DNA of 64,000 bases from Pseudonocardia ammonioxydans (GCF_900115005.1 NZ_FOUY01000029.1:1-64000); one strand, 5' to 3'. Counted from the stretch's first letter, positions 17,229 to 26,452 are shown. Translations and numbers: made by a program. Notes: a model not told the origin generated them from the letters alone.

Positions 17229-17975
17229 ATGAGCGGCGTGGACGAGCAGGAGGTCCCGCCGGCCCTGCGCCGGCTCTGGGGACGGCCCGAGCGGCCCCGC
17301 CGTGGGCCGAAGGCGTCGCTGAGCGCGGAGCGGATCGTGACGGCGGCCGCGGAGCTCGCCGACGCCGAGGGACTGGCCGCGGTGTCGATGGCCCGGGTCG
17401 CGGACTCGCTCGGCTACACCGCGATGGCGCTCTACCGGCACGTGGAGAGCAAGGACGAGCTGCTGGCCCTGCTGGCCGACCGGCTCGCCGCGGACCTGGT
17501 GATGCCCGGGCACGCCGGTGACTGGCGCTCCGGGCTGGCGGCATGGACGCGCGCCCAGATCGACGCGGTGCTCGCCCGGCCGTGGTTCCTGGACCTGCCG
17601 CTGGCCGTGCTGCAGCCCGGTCCGCACCGGATGCGCTGGCTCGAGGAGGCGTTCGTGGTGCTGCGCGAGGTGCGGCTGACCGGCGAGGAGAAGCTGGCGG
17701 TGGTCGGCCTGCTCGCCCAGCACGTGCTGGCGGAGGCACGGGTGCAGGTCGAGACCGTCCGGGCTGCCGAGAGCGACACGGCGCACCCGGTGCACGACTT
17801 CGAGACGGTGCTGCGCCACCTGGCCGCACCCGGGGACTTCCCCGAGCTCGCCGCGGCGCTGACCGGCGCCGGGGACGGTCCCCGGACGCCCGCCGGCACC
17901 GACGCCGAGATCGACTTCGGGCTCGGGATCGTGCTCGACGGCGTGGAGGTGTTCGTGCGCAGCCGCACGGCCTGA
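17229..17975 (+). CDS. TetR-family regulator with TetR_C_1-type domain
   Basis: A 248-residue repressor. The HTH is SAERIVTAAAELADAEGLAAVSMARVADSLGYTAMALYRHVESKDELLALLAD. The C-terminal domain (RMRWLEEAFVVLREVRLTGEEKLAVVGLL..., then ...FGLGIVLDGVEVFV) looks like the TetR_C_1 class that often controls DrrAB exporters. ATG 17229 directly abuts GGGGAGG, so GTG 17238 (9 nt downstream) may be the true start, removing three residues. It is divergent from the ABC exporter it probably controls. Confidence 0.9.
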   Translation: MSGVDEQEVPPALRRLWGRPERPRRGPKASLSAERIVTAAAELADAEGLAAVSMARVADSLGYTAMALYRHVESKDELLALLADRLAADLVMPGHAGDWRSGLAAWTRAQIDAVLARPWFLDLPLAVLQPGPHRMRWLEEAFVVLREVRLTGEEKLAVVGLLAQHVLAEARVQVETVRAAESDTAHPVHDFETVLRHLAAPGDFPELAAALTGAGDGPRTPAGTDAEIDFGLGIVLDGVEVFVRSRTA

Positions 17976-18056
17976 CGAGGACTGCGCAGCGGACGCCGCC
18001 GCACCGGCGGGCCGGGCCGCCGCGAGACTGTCAGGGGTCGGCGCCACCATGGGAAC

Positions 18057-20156
18057 GTGACCACCGCATCGACAGACCTGCGCGAGCGTGCCGAGGCCGT
18101 CCTGGAACAGCTCGCCGGCGAGGGCGCCCGGTTGCGCGAGGACCAGTGGACGGCGATCGAGGCCCTCGTCGCACAGCACCGCCGCGCGCTGGTCGTGCAG
18201 CGCACCGGCTGGGGCAAGTCCGCCGTCTACTTCGTGGCGACCGCGCTGCTGCGCGAGCAGGGCGCGGGACCCACGGTCATCGTCTCCCCGCTGCTCGCGC
18301 TGATGCGCAACCAGATCGACGCGGCGATCCGGTCCGGGATCGTCGCGGTCACGGTGAACTCGGCCAACGCCGACGAGTGGGACGCGGTCTACGCCGACAT
18401 CGAGAACGGCGACGTCGACGTGCTGCTGGTCAGCCCGGAACGGCTCAACAACCCCGATTTCCGGGACCGGGTGCTGCCGAAGCTCGCGGCGAGCGCTGGG
18501 ATGCTGGTGGTCGACGAGGCGCACTGCGTGTCCGACTGGGGCCACGACTTCCGGCCCGACTACCGCAGGCTGCGCACACTGATCGCGGAGCTGCCGCCGG
18601 GGATCCCGGTGCTGGCCACCACGGCGACGGCCAACGACCGGGTCGTCACCGACGTGTCCGAGCAGCTCGGCATGGGGCGCGACCAGCAGGACACCCTGGT
18701 GCTGCGCGGCTCGCTGGACCGCGAGTCGCTGCGGCTGGCGGTGGTGCAGCTGCCGACACCGGCCCGGCGGCTGGCCTGGCTCGCGGCCCGGCTCGGTGAG
18801 CTGCCCGGTGCCGGGATCGTCTACTCCCTCACCGTGCAGGCCGCCGAGGAGGTGGCCGAGTTCCTCACCGAGCGCGGGTTCGCGGTGCGCTCCTACTCCG
18901 GCAAGACCGACCCGGAGCAGCGGCTGTCCGCCGAGTCGGACCTGCTGGAGAACCGGGTGAAGGCGCTGGTGGCGACGTCCGCGCTGGGCATGGGCTTCGA
19001 CAAGCCGGACCTGGGCTTCGTGGTGCACCTGGGCGCTCCCGCCTCGCCGGTGGCCTACTACCAGCAGATCGGGCGCGCCGGGCGCGCGCTGGAGCGGGCC
19101 GAGGTGGTGCTGCTGCCGGGCCGGGAGGACCGCGACATCTGGGCGTACTTCGCCTCGCTGGCGTTCCCGCCCGAGCCGCTGGTCCGCCAGACCCTCGCCG
19201 TGCTCTCCGAGCACCCGCAGTCGACGGCGTCGATCGAGACCCGGGTGGACCTGTCCCGGACCCGGCTGGAGATGCTGCTGAAGGTGCTCGACGCCGACGG
19301 TGCGGCGAAGCGGGTCAAGGGCGGCTGGATCGCGACCGGCGCCGAGTGGGTCTACGACACCGAGCGGCACCAGCGGGTGAACGAGGCACGCCGGGCCGAG
19401 CAGGCCGCGATGCTCGACTACATCGCGACCGACGAGTGCCGCCTGGTGTTCCTGCGGCGCCAGCTCGACGACCCCGACCCGACCCCGTGCGGGCGCTGCG
19501 ACACCTGCACCGGCACCGTCTGGACCGGTGATGTCCCGGCCGATGGCGAGCAGGCGGCTCAGGAACGTCTCACCCGGCCCGGGGTCGAGATCGCGCCGCG
19601 CCGGATGTGGCCGTCCGGGATGAAGGAGATCGGCGTCGGGCTGTCCGGCCGGATCCCGCCCGGCGAGCAGGCCGCGCCCGGCCGGGCCATCGGGCGGCTG
19701 TCCGACATCGGCTGGGGTACCCGGCTGCGCGAGCTGCTGTCCGGCGCCGACGACCCGGTCCCGGCCGACGTGCTCGACGCGCTCGTGCGGGTACTGGCCG
19801 GCTGGGGCTGGGAGCGGCGCCCGGTCGGGGTCGTCGGGATCGGCTCCCGTACCCGCCCGAACCAGGTGCGGCACCTGACCCGCCGGATCGCCGAGATCGG
19901 CCGGCTGCCGCTGCTCGGCACGCTGGAGCCGGTCGGCCAGCGGCCGGGCGCGAAGGAGAACTCGGCCCAGCGGCTGGCCGCGGTGTGGCAGGGCCTGGGC
20001 AGCGCGGAGCTGCCCGACCTGTCGGAGGTGGGCGGCCCGGTGCTGCTCGTCGACGACCTCGTCGACTCGGGCTGGACGATGACCGTGGCGGCCCGCGCCG
20101 TCCGGCTCGCCGGAGCACCGGAGGTGATGCCGCTCACGCTCGCCGTCGTGGCGTGA
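18057..20156 (+). CDS. RecQ-family helicase fused to a phosphoribosyltransferase-like domain
   Basis: A 699-residue protein. Residues ~1-500 are a RecQ-type DEAD/DEAH helicase: QRTGWGKS (Walker A), SPLLALMRNQID, VVDEAHCVSDWGHDFRPDY (Walker B), TTATAN, and domain 2 ATSALGMGFDKPDLGFVVHLGAPASPVAYYQQIGRAGR. A Cys cluster, C...P.PCGRCDTC, is the RecQ zinc site. The last ~180 residues end in GPVLLVDDLVDSGWTMTVAARAVRLAG, a PRPP-binding motif of type I phosphoribosyltransferases. Walker A has Trp where RecQ usually has S/T-G (GTGxGKS form). GTG start. It may act in DNA repair, with the extra domain acting as a nucleotide sensor or salvage enzyme. Confidence 0.9.
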   Translation: MTTASTDLRERAEAVLEQLAGEGARLREDQWTAIEALVAQHRRALVVQRTGWGKSAVYFVATALLREQGAGPTVIVSPLLALMRNQIDAAIRSGIVAVTVNSANADEWDAVYADIENGDVDVLLVSPERLNNPDFRDRVLPKLAASAGMLVVDEAHCVSDWGHDFRPDYRRLRTLIAELPPGIPVLATTATANDRVVTDVSEQLGMGRDQQDTLVLRGSLDRESLRLAVVQLPTPARRLAWLAARLGELPGAGIVYSLTVQAAEEVAEFLTERGFAVRSYSGKTDPEQRLSAESDLLENRVKALVATSALGMGFDKPDLGFVVHLGAPASPVAYYQQIGRAGRALERAEVVLLPGREDRDIWAYFASLAFPPEPLVRQTLAVLSEHPQSTASIETRVDLSRTRLEMLLKVLDADGAAKRVKGGWIATGAEWVYDTERHQRVNEARRAEQAAMLDYIATDECRLVFLRRQLDDPDPTPCGRCDTCTGTVWTGDVPADGEQAAQERLTRPGVEIAPRRMWPSGMKEIGVGLSGRIPPGEQAAPGRAIGRLSDIGWGTRLRELLSGADDPVPADVLDALVRVLAGWGWERRPVGVVGIGSRTRPNQVRHLTRRIAEIGRLPLLGTLEPVGQRPGAKENSAQRLAAVWQGLGSAELPDLSEVGGPVLLVDDLVDSGWTMTVAARAVRLAGAPEVMPLTLAVVA

Positions 20157-20180
20157 GCTACCGCCCACCCGATCGGTCGG

Positions 20181-20199
20181 TTAGGTTTGCCTACCTTGA
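20181..20199. promoter_or_regulatory. IdeR/DtxR-type iron box
   Basis: TTAGGTTTGCCTACCTTGA matches 14-15 of 19 positions of the IdeR/DtxR consensus TTAGGTTAGSCTAACCTAA. It ends 15 bp before the ATG of a siderophore-binding lipoprotein gene and directly ahead of its GAGGAGGA ribosome-binding site. Iron-dependent repression of that gene is inferred. Confidence 0.75.
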
Positions 20200-20213
20200 A
20201 TCGAGGAGGACCG

Positions 20214-21236
20214 ATGGGTGTCACGCGGGTCTGCCGCTTCCCCGTTCTCGCCGCGGCGCTCGTGGCCGTGCTGGCACTCGCCGGGTGCGGAGCCCCGGCC
20301 GAGCCGGACGGCGGGCCTGCGCCCGGCGCCGAGGGGGACGGCCGGTTCCCGGTGACGGTTCCGCACGCCTTCGGCGAGACGACCGTGCCCGCCGAGCCGC
20401 AGCGGGTGGTCGCGCTCGGACTCAACGACCTCGCCGTCGCCCAGACCGTGGGCGCGCCGATCGTCGGCGCCATGCAGAACATGACCGCCACCGGCCCAGT
20501 CCTGCCCTACCTGGAGCCCCTGCCGCCCGAGGTGCTGGCGCTGGACCCGAACGCCGAGCTGTCCGTGGAGCAGGTCGCCGCGTTCGAGCCGGACCTGATC
20601 CTGGGCGTCTCGGCCTACCAGGTCGTCGACCGCGCGACCTACGATCGGCTCAGCGCGGTCGCGCCGACGGTGGTCTTCGCCGAGTCGCTCTACGGCGCCT
20701 CCATGCAGGAGGACGCCCGCCAGGTCGGCCGGGCCCTCGGCGCGGAGGAGCAGGTCGAGGAGCTGATCGCCGCGGCGGACGCGCGGGTCGCCGCCGTCCG
20801 CGAGGAGCTGCCCGGCCTCGCCGGGCGGACGTACCTGTTCGGCCAGGCCCGGGGTGAGATCCTGCCCATGGTGGTCGGCGAGCAGAACCAGTCGACCGCG
20901 TTCATGCGCGCGCTCGGCCTGACGGTGCCGCCGTCGTTCGCGGACGCACCGGCGTCGGACGACCTGGCGCCCGGCACCGTCGGGCTCTCCTACGAGGAGG
21001 TGGGCCGGCTGTCCGAGGCCGACCTGCTGCTGATGACCTTCGCCGGGGACGGCGACCGCAGCGCCTTCGAGAGCAACGAGCTGGTGCAGCGGGTACGGGC
21101 GGTGCAGGAGGGCACCTACGTGCCGCTGACCCTCGACCAGGCCGTCGCGCTGCAGGCCCCGAACGTCGTTTCGGCCGGGTGGCTGGTCGACCAGCTGCGG
21201 CCGTCGCTGGAGAAGGTCGCGGCCGGCGGTACGTGA
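20214..21236 (+). CDS. Iron-siderophore ABC transporter substrate-binding lipoprotein
   Basis: A 340-residue exported lipoprotein. The signal peptide ends in a lipobox, ALAGCG, near residue 25. The rest is a class III periplasmic-binding-protein fold of the FepB/FecB/BtuF type: QRVVALGLNDLAVAQTVGAPIVGA, LSVEQVAAFEPDLILGVSAY, a long connecting helix and the C-terminal LQAPNVVSAGWLVDQLRPSLEKV. It should bind a ferric siderophore at the cell surface. ATG 20214 follows GAGGAGGA and an iron box. No permease or ATPase gene is adjacent, so it must partner with a transporter encoded elsewhere. Confidence 0.92.
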   Translation: MGVTRVCRFPVLAAALVAVLALAGCGAPAEPDGGPAPGAEGDGRFPVTVPHAFGETTVPAEPQRVVALGLNDLAVAQTVGAPIVGAMQNMTATGPVLPYLEPLPPEVLALDPNAELSVEQVAAFEPDLILGVSAYQVVDRATYDRLSAVAPTVVFAESLYGASMQEDARQVGRALGAEEQVEELIAAADARVAAVREELPGLAGRTYLFGQARGEILPMVVGEQNQSTAFMRALGLTVPPSFADAPASDDLAPGTVGLSYEEVGRLSEADLLLMTFAGDGDRSAFESNELVQRVRAVQEGTYVPLTLDQAVALQAPNVVSAGWLVDQLRPSLEKVAAGGT

Positions 21237-21251
21237 TCTAGGGTCGGCGGG

Positions 21252-21680
21252 GTGAACCCACCGGACTTCGCGCTCAAGGCGATGAACGCCGCCCACCGGC
21301 TGCTGATCAGGCTTACCGGTGGGAAGGTCGGCTACTCGGCGATGGGGATGCCGGTCGTCGAGCTGACGACGACCGGGCGGCGCAGCGGCGAACCGCGCAC
21401 GGTGCTGCTGACCGCACCGGTGCACGGCGGGGGCAGCTACGTCGTCGTCGCCTCCCGGGGTGGCGACGACCGGCACCCGGCGTGGTTCCACAACCTGCAG
21501 GCCACACCGGAGGTCGAGGTGGCCGTGCAGGGCGGGCCGCGCCGCCCGATGCGGGCCCGGGTCGCCTCGGCGGAGGAGCGCGCCCGTCTGTGGCCGCAGA
21601 TCGCCGGGAAGTACACGAACTACGCCGGCTACCAGCGCAGCACCGACCGCGAGATCCCGCTGGTGCACCTCGAACCCTAG
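21252..21680 (+). CDS. Nitroreductase/deazaflavin (F420)-dependent oxidoreductase, Ddn-like
   Basis: A 142-residue single-domain split-barrel protein of the Ddn (F420H2-dependent quinone/nitro reductase) family. Typical are VELTTTGRRSGEPRTVLLTAPVHGGGSYVVVASRGGDDRHPAWFHNLQATPEVEV and the aromatic tail YAGYQRSTDREIPLVHL. Likely binds F420; the substrate is unknown. GTG 21252 is preceded by TAGGGT (21239-21244) with a 7-nt gap, suggesting a leaderless transcript separate from the iron-regulated gene. Its end overlaps the convergent methyltransferase gene by 4 nt. Confidence 0.9.
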   Translation: MNPPDFALKAMNAAHRLLIRLTGGKVGYSAMGMPVVELTTTGRRSGEPRTVLLTAPVHGGGSYVVVASRGGDDRHPAWFHNLQATPEVEVAVQGGPRRPMRARVASAEERARLWPQIAGKYTNYAGYQRSTDREIPLVHLEP

Positions 21681-22936
21681 GCCGTGTCCCGGGACGGGGC
21701 CGTTCCCCCGCTCGCCCAGGACACCGTCAGCCGGGTCCCGGCACTGTCGATGATCGCGCCGTCGCCCGCCGGCCCGGCGCCGGTGTTCCCGGCAGACCCG
21801 CGGGCGGCGTCTCCGGCGACCCCGGGCACGACCGCGTCGATCCGCAGGTCCGCAGCGTGCGGGCTGCCGGCGGCCAGCCAGCCGTCGACGAGCGCGGCGA
21901 ACCGGTCGGCGGCGGCGTCCCCACCGGGCCCGAACGCCCGGATCGTGGCCGCGGGCTCGGCCAGCAGCACCGCGCACCCGTCGTCGCCGGTGAGGCCGAG
22001 TCCCGCCCGCGCGCCGGCCACCGGGAACAGGGCTGCGGCCGGTCCGGGCCCTGCCGGGCCGAACAGGCGGACGACGGCCGGGTCGGCCAGCGCGCACCAC
22101 AGCCCCAGCCCGTCCCACAGGTCCGATACCGAGCCGGGCGCCGGGGACGGCCGGTCGGTACCGGGCTCGCGCACCGCCCGTTCCAGCGACCGCAACGTGG
22201 CCGGGTCGACCTGCGGCACGGCGGCCTGCACCGTCCAGCCGCCCCCGGGCAGCACCGCCTCCTCCGCCCCCGGGGCTGCCCCCGCCCCGCGCAGCCGCAC
22301 GAACGCGCAGCTGCGCACCGAGGTCGAGGTGAGCCGACCGGCCTCGGTGCGGGTGAACGCGATCGACAGCTGGCTGCCGCGCACGGTCAGCGGGAGCAGT
22401 AGCCGGCCCCCGGGCGCGAGCTGCGCCACCCACTCCGGCCGGATCCCGGTGGACCCGACGGTGAGCTCGATCCGGTCGTAGGGCGCCGACGGCGGGTGGC
22501 CGACGGCGCCGTCCGCGGTCACGGTGACGACCCCGTCCAACCCGGCCGCGTCCAGGTTCGCCCGGGCGCCGGCCACCAGGTCGGCGTCGATGTCGACGGT
22601 GGTCACCGCCCCGTCCGGCCCGACGAGGTGCGCGAGCAGCCCCGCGTTCCAGCCCGCTCCGGCACCGATCTCGAGCACGTGGTGCCCGGCGGCGACGTCC
22701 AGTTGCTCCAGCATGATCGCCACCATCGACGGCTGGGACACCGAGCTGACGGTGACGCCGCCGTCGCTCTTGATGGGGACGGCCTCGTCGGCGTAGGCGG
22801 TCACCGGGTCGAGCTCGGGCAGGAACAGGTGCCGCGGGACCTCCTCCAGCGCGGCGCGGACCCGGGGACTGCGCACCCGGCCCTCCTGCACCAGGTCGGC
22901 GACCAGCCGGGCGCGGGCAGTCGAGTCCGTCGACAT
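21677..22936 (-). CDS. Protein-L-isoaspartate O-methyltransferase-like SAM methyltransferase
   Basis: A 419-residue protein. The N-terminal ~210 residues are PCMT-like: ALEEVPRHLFLPELDPVTAYADEAVPIKSDGGVTVSSVSQPSMVAIMLEQL, then the SAM-binding VLEIGAGAGWNAGLLAHLVG and VTTVDIDADLV. The C-terminal half (~215-419) is a less conserved extension found in actinobacterial PCMT-like proteins, some of which modify natural products. The substrate here is unknown. ATG 22936 has CAGAAT 6 nt upstream (leaderless style). It sits between proB, from which it is separated by a palindromic repeat, and the Ddn-like gene. Confidence 0.87.
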   Translation of the reverse strand: MSTDSTARARLVADLVQEGRVRSPRVRAALEEVPRHLFLPELDPVTAYADEAVPIKSDGGVTVSSVSQPSMVAIMLEQLDVAAGHHVLEIGAGAGWNAGLLAHLVGPDGAVTTVDIDADLVAGARANLDAAGLDGVVTVTADGAVGHPPSAPYDRIELTVGSTGIRPEWVAQLAPGGRLLLPLTVRGSQLSIAFTRTEAGRLTSTSVRSCAFVRLRGAGAAPGAEEAVLPGGGWTVQAAVPQVDPATLRSLERAVREPGTDRPSPAPGSVSDLWDGLGLWCALADPAVVRLFGPAGPGPAAALFPVAGARAGLGLTGDDGCAVLLAEPAATIRAFGPGGDAAADRFAALVDGWLAAGSPHAADLRIDAVVPGVAGDAARGSAGNTGAGPAGDGAIIDSAGTRLTVSWASGGTAPSRDTA

Positions 22937-22948
22937 GGCGGCATTCTG

Positions 22949-22997
22949 CCCCGTGAGTGGTTATCGCGGTGGGAGCCGCGACAACCACGCACGAGCT
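22949..22997. repeat. Palindromic intergenic repeat, copy 2 (terminator-like)
   Basis: Same element as at 14336-14384: CCCC, arm GTGAGTGGTTATCGCGGT (22953-22970), loop GGGA, arm GCCGCGACAACCACGCAC (22975-22992), then GAGCT running into the proB stop codon. Three arm positions are mismatched. It should form a 3' hairpin on the proB transcript. Confidence 0.8.
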
Positions 22998-24111
22998 ACA
23001 TCGTGACCAGGTCGTCGGCGTGCACGAGCTCGCGGCGCTGCTCGGGCGGCAGGTCCCGGGTCCGCCGGCCGATCATCGAGGGCAGCTCGGTGGCGTCGTA
23101 GGACACGACCCCGCGGGCGACCGCCCGGCCGTGCGGCGCCAGCAGCTCGACCACGTCACCGGCCACGAACTCCCCGGACACCCCGTGCACCCCGGCGGCG
23201 AGCAGCGACCGGCGCCGGGTGCGCACGGCCTCCACCGCGCCGTCGTCGAGGTCGAGGGCACCGCGGACGTCGGCGGCGTGGCGCAGCCAGAACCGGCGCG
23301 CGCTCATCCGGCGCCCGGACGCCCGGAACGCCGTACCGATCTTCGGTCCCTCGGCTCCGGCATCGACCGCGCCCGCGACCTCCTCCGCCGAGGTGAGCAG
23401 CACCGGGATCCCGGCCGCGGACGCCATCGCCGCCGCCGTCACCTTGGTCGCCATCCCGCCGGTGCCCAGGCCCGAGCCGGGCCGGGTGACGCTCACCCCG
23501 GCCAGCTCCGCCGGATCGTCCACGTCGCTGACCAGCGACGACTCCGGGTCACGGGGGTCGCCGTCGTAGAGGCCGTCGACGTCGGAGAGCAGCACCAGCG
23601 CGTCCGCTCCCACGATGTGGGCGACCAGCGCGGCGAGGCGGTCGTTGTCGCCGACCCGGATCTCGGCGGTGGCGACCGTGTCGTTCTCGTTCACCACCGG
23701 CAGCGACCCGAGCTGCAGCAACCGTTCCAGGGTGCGCTGGGCATTGCGGTAGTTGGACCGGCGGATCATGTCGTCCGCGGTGAGCAGCACCTGGCCGATG
23801 CCCTGCCCGTACCGGGCGAACGACGCCGAGTACGCGTGCGCCAGCAGCAGCTGGCCGACCGACGCCGCAGCCTGCTGGGTGGCGAGGTCCCGCGGACGCC
23901 GGCGCAGCTGCAGCGGTGCGAGCCCGGCCGCGATGGCACCCGACGACACGAGCACGACCTGGCTCCCGGCCTCGCGCCGGGCCATGAGCGCATCGACCAG
24001 CGCGTCGAGCCGGGCCGGGTCGAGACCGCCGGTCAGGCTGGTCAGCGACGACGACCCGACCTTGACGACGATCCGGCGGGCGGCGCCGATCGCGGATCTG
24101 GTGGGACTCAT
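22996..24111 (-). CDS. proB: Glutamate 5-kinase
   Basis: Phosphorylates glutamate to glutamyl-5-phosphate, the first step of proline synthesis. Residues ~12-260 are the amino-acid kinase domain: RRIVVKVGSSSLT, VVLVSSGAIAAG, NENDTVATAEIRVGDNDRLAALVA and GTGGMATKVTAAAMA. Residues ~285-365 are a PUA domain (RGALDLDDGAVEAV...GDVVEL). ATG 24111 is 4 bp after the obg stop, so the two are co-transcribed. proA is not the next gene, unlike in many actinobacteria. The stop codon abuts a palindromic repeat. Confidence 0.96.
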   Translation of the reverse strand: MSPTRSAIGAARRIVVKVGSSSLTSLTGGLDPARLDALVDALMARREAGSQVVLVSSGAIAAGLAPLQLRRRPRDLATQQAAASVGQLLLAHAYSASFARYGQGIGQVLLTADDMIRRSNYRNAQRTLERLLQLGSLPVVNENDTVATAEIRVGDNDRLAALVAHIVGADALVLLSDVDGLYDGDPRDPESSLVSDVDDPAELAGVSVTRPGSGLGTGGMATKVTAAAMASAAGIPVLLTSAEEVAGAVDAGAEGPKIGTAFRASGRRMSARRFWLRHAADVRGALDLDDGAVEAVRTRRRSLLAAGVHGVSGEFVAGDVVELLAPHGRAVARGVVSYDATELPSMIGRRTRDLPPEQRRELVHADDLVTM

Positions 24112-24115
24112 CCCG

Positions 24116-25615
24116 TCACTCGTCGAGCCGGCGGTCCGAGGCGTAGTGCGCCCCGGCCGCGAGCTCGGCGTCGGACAGGTGCGCACGGCGCGCCGCCCGG
24201 TCCTGCTTGCGCTGCTCCGCGCCGACCCGCCCGTCCTGCTCCAGACGGATGTCGCTGCCGCGACCGGTCATCAGGGCCGCCACGCCCGCCGGTGTGGACG
24301 GCTCCCAGTCGAAGGTGACCTCGCCGATCGTGACCGGGCAGCCCGGCACGGCCCCGGCCTTCGCCAGCGCCTCCTCGACCCCGAGCCGGGCGAGCCGGTC
24401 GGCCAGGTAGCCGACGGCCTCGTCGTTGTCGAAGTTGGTCTGCCGGATCCAGCGCTCGGGCCGCTCCCCGCGCACGACGAACCCGTCCTCGATCGCGGTG
24501 TCCTGCTCGATGGTGAAGCCGGTGTCGTCGACCGCCCGCGGCCGGATCACGGTGCGGGTCGGCTCGGCCACGGGCTCCGCGGCGCGGGCCGCCGCGACCC
24601 GCTCGGCGATGGCGAACGTCAGCTCCCGCAACCCGGTCCGGGCCGCGGTGGAGATCGGGAGCACCGGCCAGCCGAACCGCTCGGTGAGGTCCTCGCGGAC
24701 CATGTCCACCAGATCGGCCGCGTCCGGGACGTCGATCTTGTTCAGGGCGATCAGCCGCGGCCGCTGGTCGATCCGCTCGCCCAGCGCGCTGGTGCCGAGC
24801 ATGTCGGCGTAGTGGGCGAGCTCGGTCTCGAGCGCCTCGATGTCGGACACCGGGTCGCGGTCGGTCTCGAACGTCGCGCAGTCCACGACGTGCACCAGGA
24901 CCGCGCAGCGCTCGATGTGCCGGAGGAACTCCAGCCCCAGGCCGCGGCCGTCGGCCGCGCCCGGGATCAACCCGGGAACGTCCGCCACGGTGAACGTCTC
25001 GTCGCCCGCGCTGACCACACCGAGCTGCGGGACGAGCGTCGTGAACGGGTAGTCCGCGATCTTCGGCCGGGCCGCGGAGAGCGCCGCGACCAGCGACGAC
25101 TTGCCCGCACTCGGGAAGCCGACCAGGCCGACGTCGGCCAGCGAACGCAGCTCGAGAGTGTAGTTGATCTCCTCGCCGGGCTCGCCGAGCAGCGCGAAGC
25201 CGGGCGCCTTGCGCGCGGTGGAGGCGAGCGCGGCGTTGCCGAGCCCACCCCGGCCGCCCTGGGCCGCGACGAACCGGGTACCGCCGCCGACCAGGTCGGC
25301 GACGACCTCACCGTCGGCGTCGAGGATCACCGTGCCGTCGGGGACGCGCAGCTCCAGGTCGGGGGCGTTCGCCCCGTTCTTGAACGAGCCCTGGCCCTGG
25401 GTGCCGCTCTTCGCGACGGCGTGCGGGCGGTGGTGGTAGTCGAGCAGCGTGTGCACGCCCGGGTCGACGACGAGGACGACCGAGCCGCCCCGTCCGCCGT
25501 TGCCCCCGTCGGGGCCGCCGAGCGGCTTGAACTTCTCGCGATGCACCGAGGCGCAGCCGTTGCCCCCGGCCCCCGCGGTCGCATGCAGCACGACGCGGTC
25601 CACGAACCGGGACAT
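24116..25615 (-). CDS. obg: GTPase Obg/CgtA
   Basis: Ribosome-associated GTPase needed for 50S assembly and growth/stress control. The glycine-rich Obg fold is at ~1-158 ([35 protein letters not shown]); the G domain at ~160-340 has [11 protein letters not shown] (G1), [14 protein letters not shown] (G2), [11 protein letters not shown] (G3) and ALNKIDVPD (G4). An actinobacterial C-terminal OCT domain follows (~360-450), then a charged tail. Length is 499 residues. ATG is preceded by GAGGAGG. It lies downstream of rplU-rpmA in the conserved order. Confidence 0.97.
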   Translation of the reverse strand: MSRFVDRVVLHATAGAGGNGCASVHREKFKPLGGPDGGNGGRGGSVVLVVDPGVHTLLDYHHRPHAVAKSGTQGQGSFKNGANAPDLELRVPDGTVILDADGEVVADLVGGGTRFVAAQGGRGGLGNAALASTARKAPGFALLGEPGEEINYTLELRSLADVGLVGFPSAGKSSLVAALSAARPKIADYPFTTLVPQLGVVSAGDETFTVADVPGLIPGAADGRGLGLEFLRHIERCAVLVHVVDCATFETDRDPVSDIEALETELAHYADMLGTSALGERIDQRPRLIALNKIDVPDAADLVDMVREDLTERFGWPVLPISTAARTGLRELTFAIAERVAAARAAEPVAEPTRTVIRPRAVDDTGFTIEQDTAIEDGFVVRGERPERWIRQTNFDNDEAVGYLADRLARLGVEEALAKAGAVPGCPVTIGEVTFDWEPSTPAGVAALMTGRGSDIRLEQDGRVGAEQRKQDRAARRAHLSDAELAAGAHYASDRRLDE

Positions 25616-25653
25616 ACTCGGTGCCTCCTCGATCTCGAGTCCTCAGACGACGA

Positions 25654-25684
25654 ACGGCGGGCCACCCGTGGGGTGACCCGCCGT
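25654..25684 (-). terminator. Hairpin between rpmA and obg
   Basis: ACGGCGGGCCACCC (25654-25667) and GGGTGACCCGCCGT (25671-25684) pair over 14 positions with one mismatch and a GTG loop. Placed 30 nt after rpmA, it can end or attenuate the ribosomal-protein transcript before obg, which has its own ribosome-binding site. Confidence 0.6.
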
Positions 25685-25713
25685 CGGCGCTGACTGTTGC
25701 TGGCGCGGGTCGC

Positions 25714-25971
25714 TCAGACCTCGGCCGGCACGATGTTGACGGTCTTGCGACCACGCTTGGTGCCGAACGCCACGCTCCCGGCGGCGAGGGCGAACAGCGT
25801 GTCGTCGCCACCCCGGCCGACGTTGACCCCCGGGTGGAAGGCGGTGCCGCGCTGGCGGACCAGGATCTCACCCGCGTTGACGGCCTGCCCGCCGAAACGC
25901 TTCACACCGAGGCGCTTCGCGTTGGAGTCGCGGCCGTTACGGGAGTTGGACGCACCCTTCTTCGTTGCCAT
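25714..25971 (-). CDS. rpmA: 50S ribosomal protein L27
   Basis: An 85-residue large-subunit protein at the peptidyl-transferase centre. The N-terminus [43 protein letters not shown] is the standard mature start, with no cleaved Firmicute-type leader; [18 protein letters not shown] follows. It is 11 bp downstream of rplU, as in nearly all bacteria. Confidence 0.98.
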   Translation of the reverse strand: MATKKGASNSRNGRDSNAKRLGVKRFGGQAVNAGEILVRQRGTAFHPGVNVGRGGDDTLFALAAGSVAFGTKRGRKTVNIVPAEV

Positions 25972-25982
25972 GACGCGGCTCC

Positions 25983-26288
25983 TTACTTGCCGATCGCGGT
26001 GACCTGGACCTTCGTCAGCGGCTGGCGGTGGCCCTGACGCTTGTGGTACCCGGTCTTGTTCTTGAACTTGTGGATCCGGATCTTCGGACCCTTCGTGTGC
26101 TCGACGACCGTGGCGGTCACCGCGGAGGTGAGGCCGGTGGCTTCGGTGGTCACCTGGTCGCCGTCGACGAGCAGCACGGCGGGCAGGCTGATCTCGGCGC
26201 CGGGCTCACCGTCGATCTTCTCGACGGTGACCACGTCGTCGACGGCCACCTTGTACTGCTTGCCGCCGGTCTTGACGATCGCGTACAT
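25983..26288 (-). CDS. rplU: 50S ribosomal protein L21
   Basis: A 101-residue large-subunit protein that binds 23S r[17 protein letters not shown] at the start and [26 protein letters not shown] at the end are diagnostic. ATG 26288 is used although the frame is open upstream. The 164-bp leader to rne contains TTGACC (minus strand, 26417-26422), which could serve as a -35 box, and inverted-repeat material; no clear -10 or autoregulatory structure could be assigned. Confidence 0.98.
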   Translation of the reverse strand: MYAIVKTGGKQYKVAVDDVVTVEKIDGEPGAEISLPAVLLVDGDQVTTEATGLTSAVTATVVEHTKGPKIRIHKFKNKTGYHKRQGHRQPLTKVQVTAIGK

Positions 26289-26430
26289 CGCTGACGCACG
26301 ACTCCTGAAAATCGGGGGCACTCCGCTGGAGCGCGCTCTGGTCTCCACAGCTCGCACCGGGAACCGGCGCGCACGCCAGAGCCCCCAGATCTGAGCACAG
26401 AGGCCTGGCTTCTGTCGGTCAAGGGTACGC

Positions 26431-26448
26431 GACCCCGCTGGCGGGGCC
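26431..26448 (-). terminator. Short GC hairpin after rne
   Basis: GACCCCGC (26431-26438) and GCGGGGCC (26441-26448) pair with a 2-nt spacer, 4 nt beyond the rne stop codon. A likely 3' end or processing hairpin before the rplU promoter region. Confidence 0.4.
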
Positions 26449-26452
26449 GCAC

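Noticed and set aside
26289-26452. L21 leader autoregulatory RNA
   Set aside because: The region has inverted-repeat material but I cannot match it to a known ribosomal leader structure; left undescribed.
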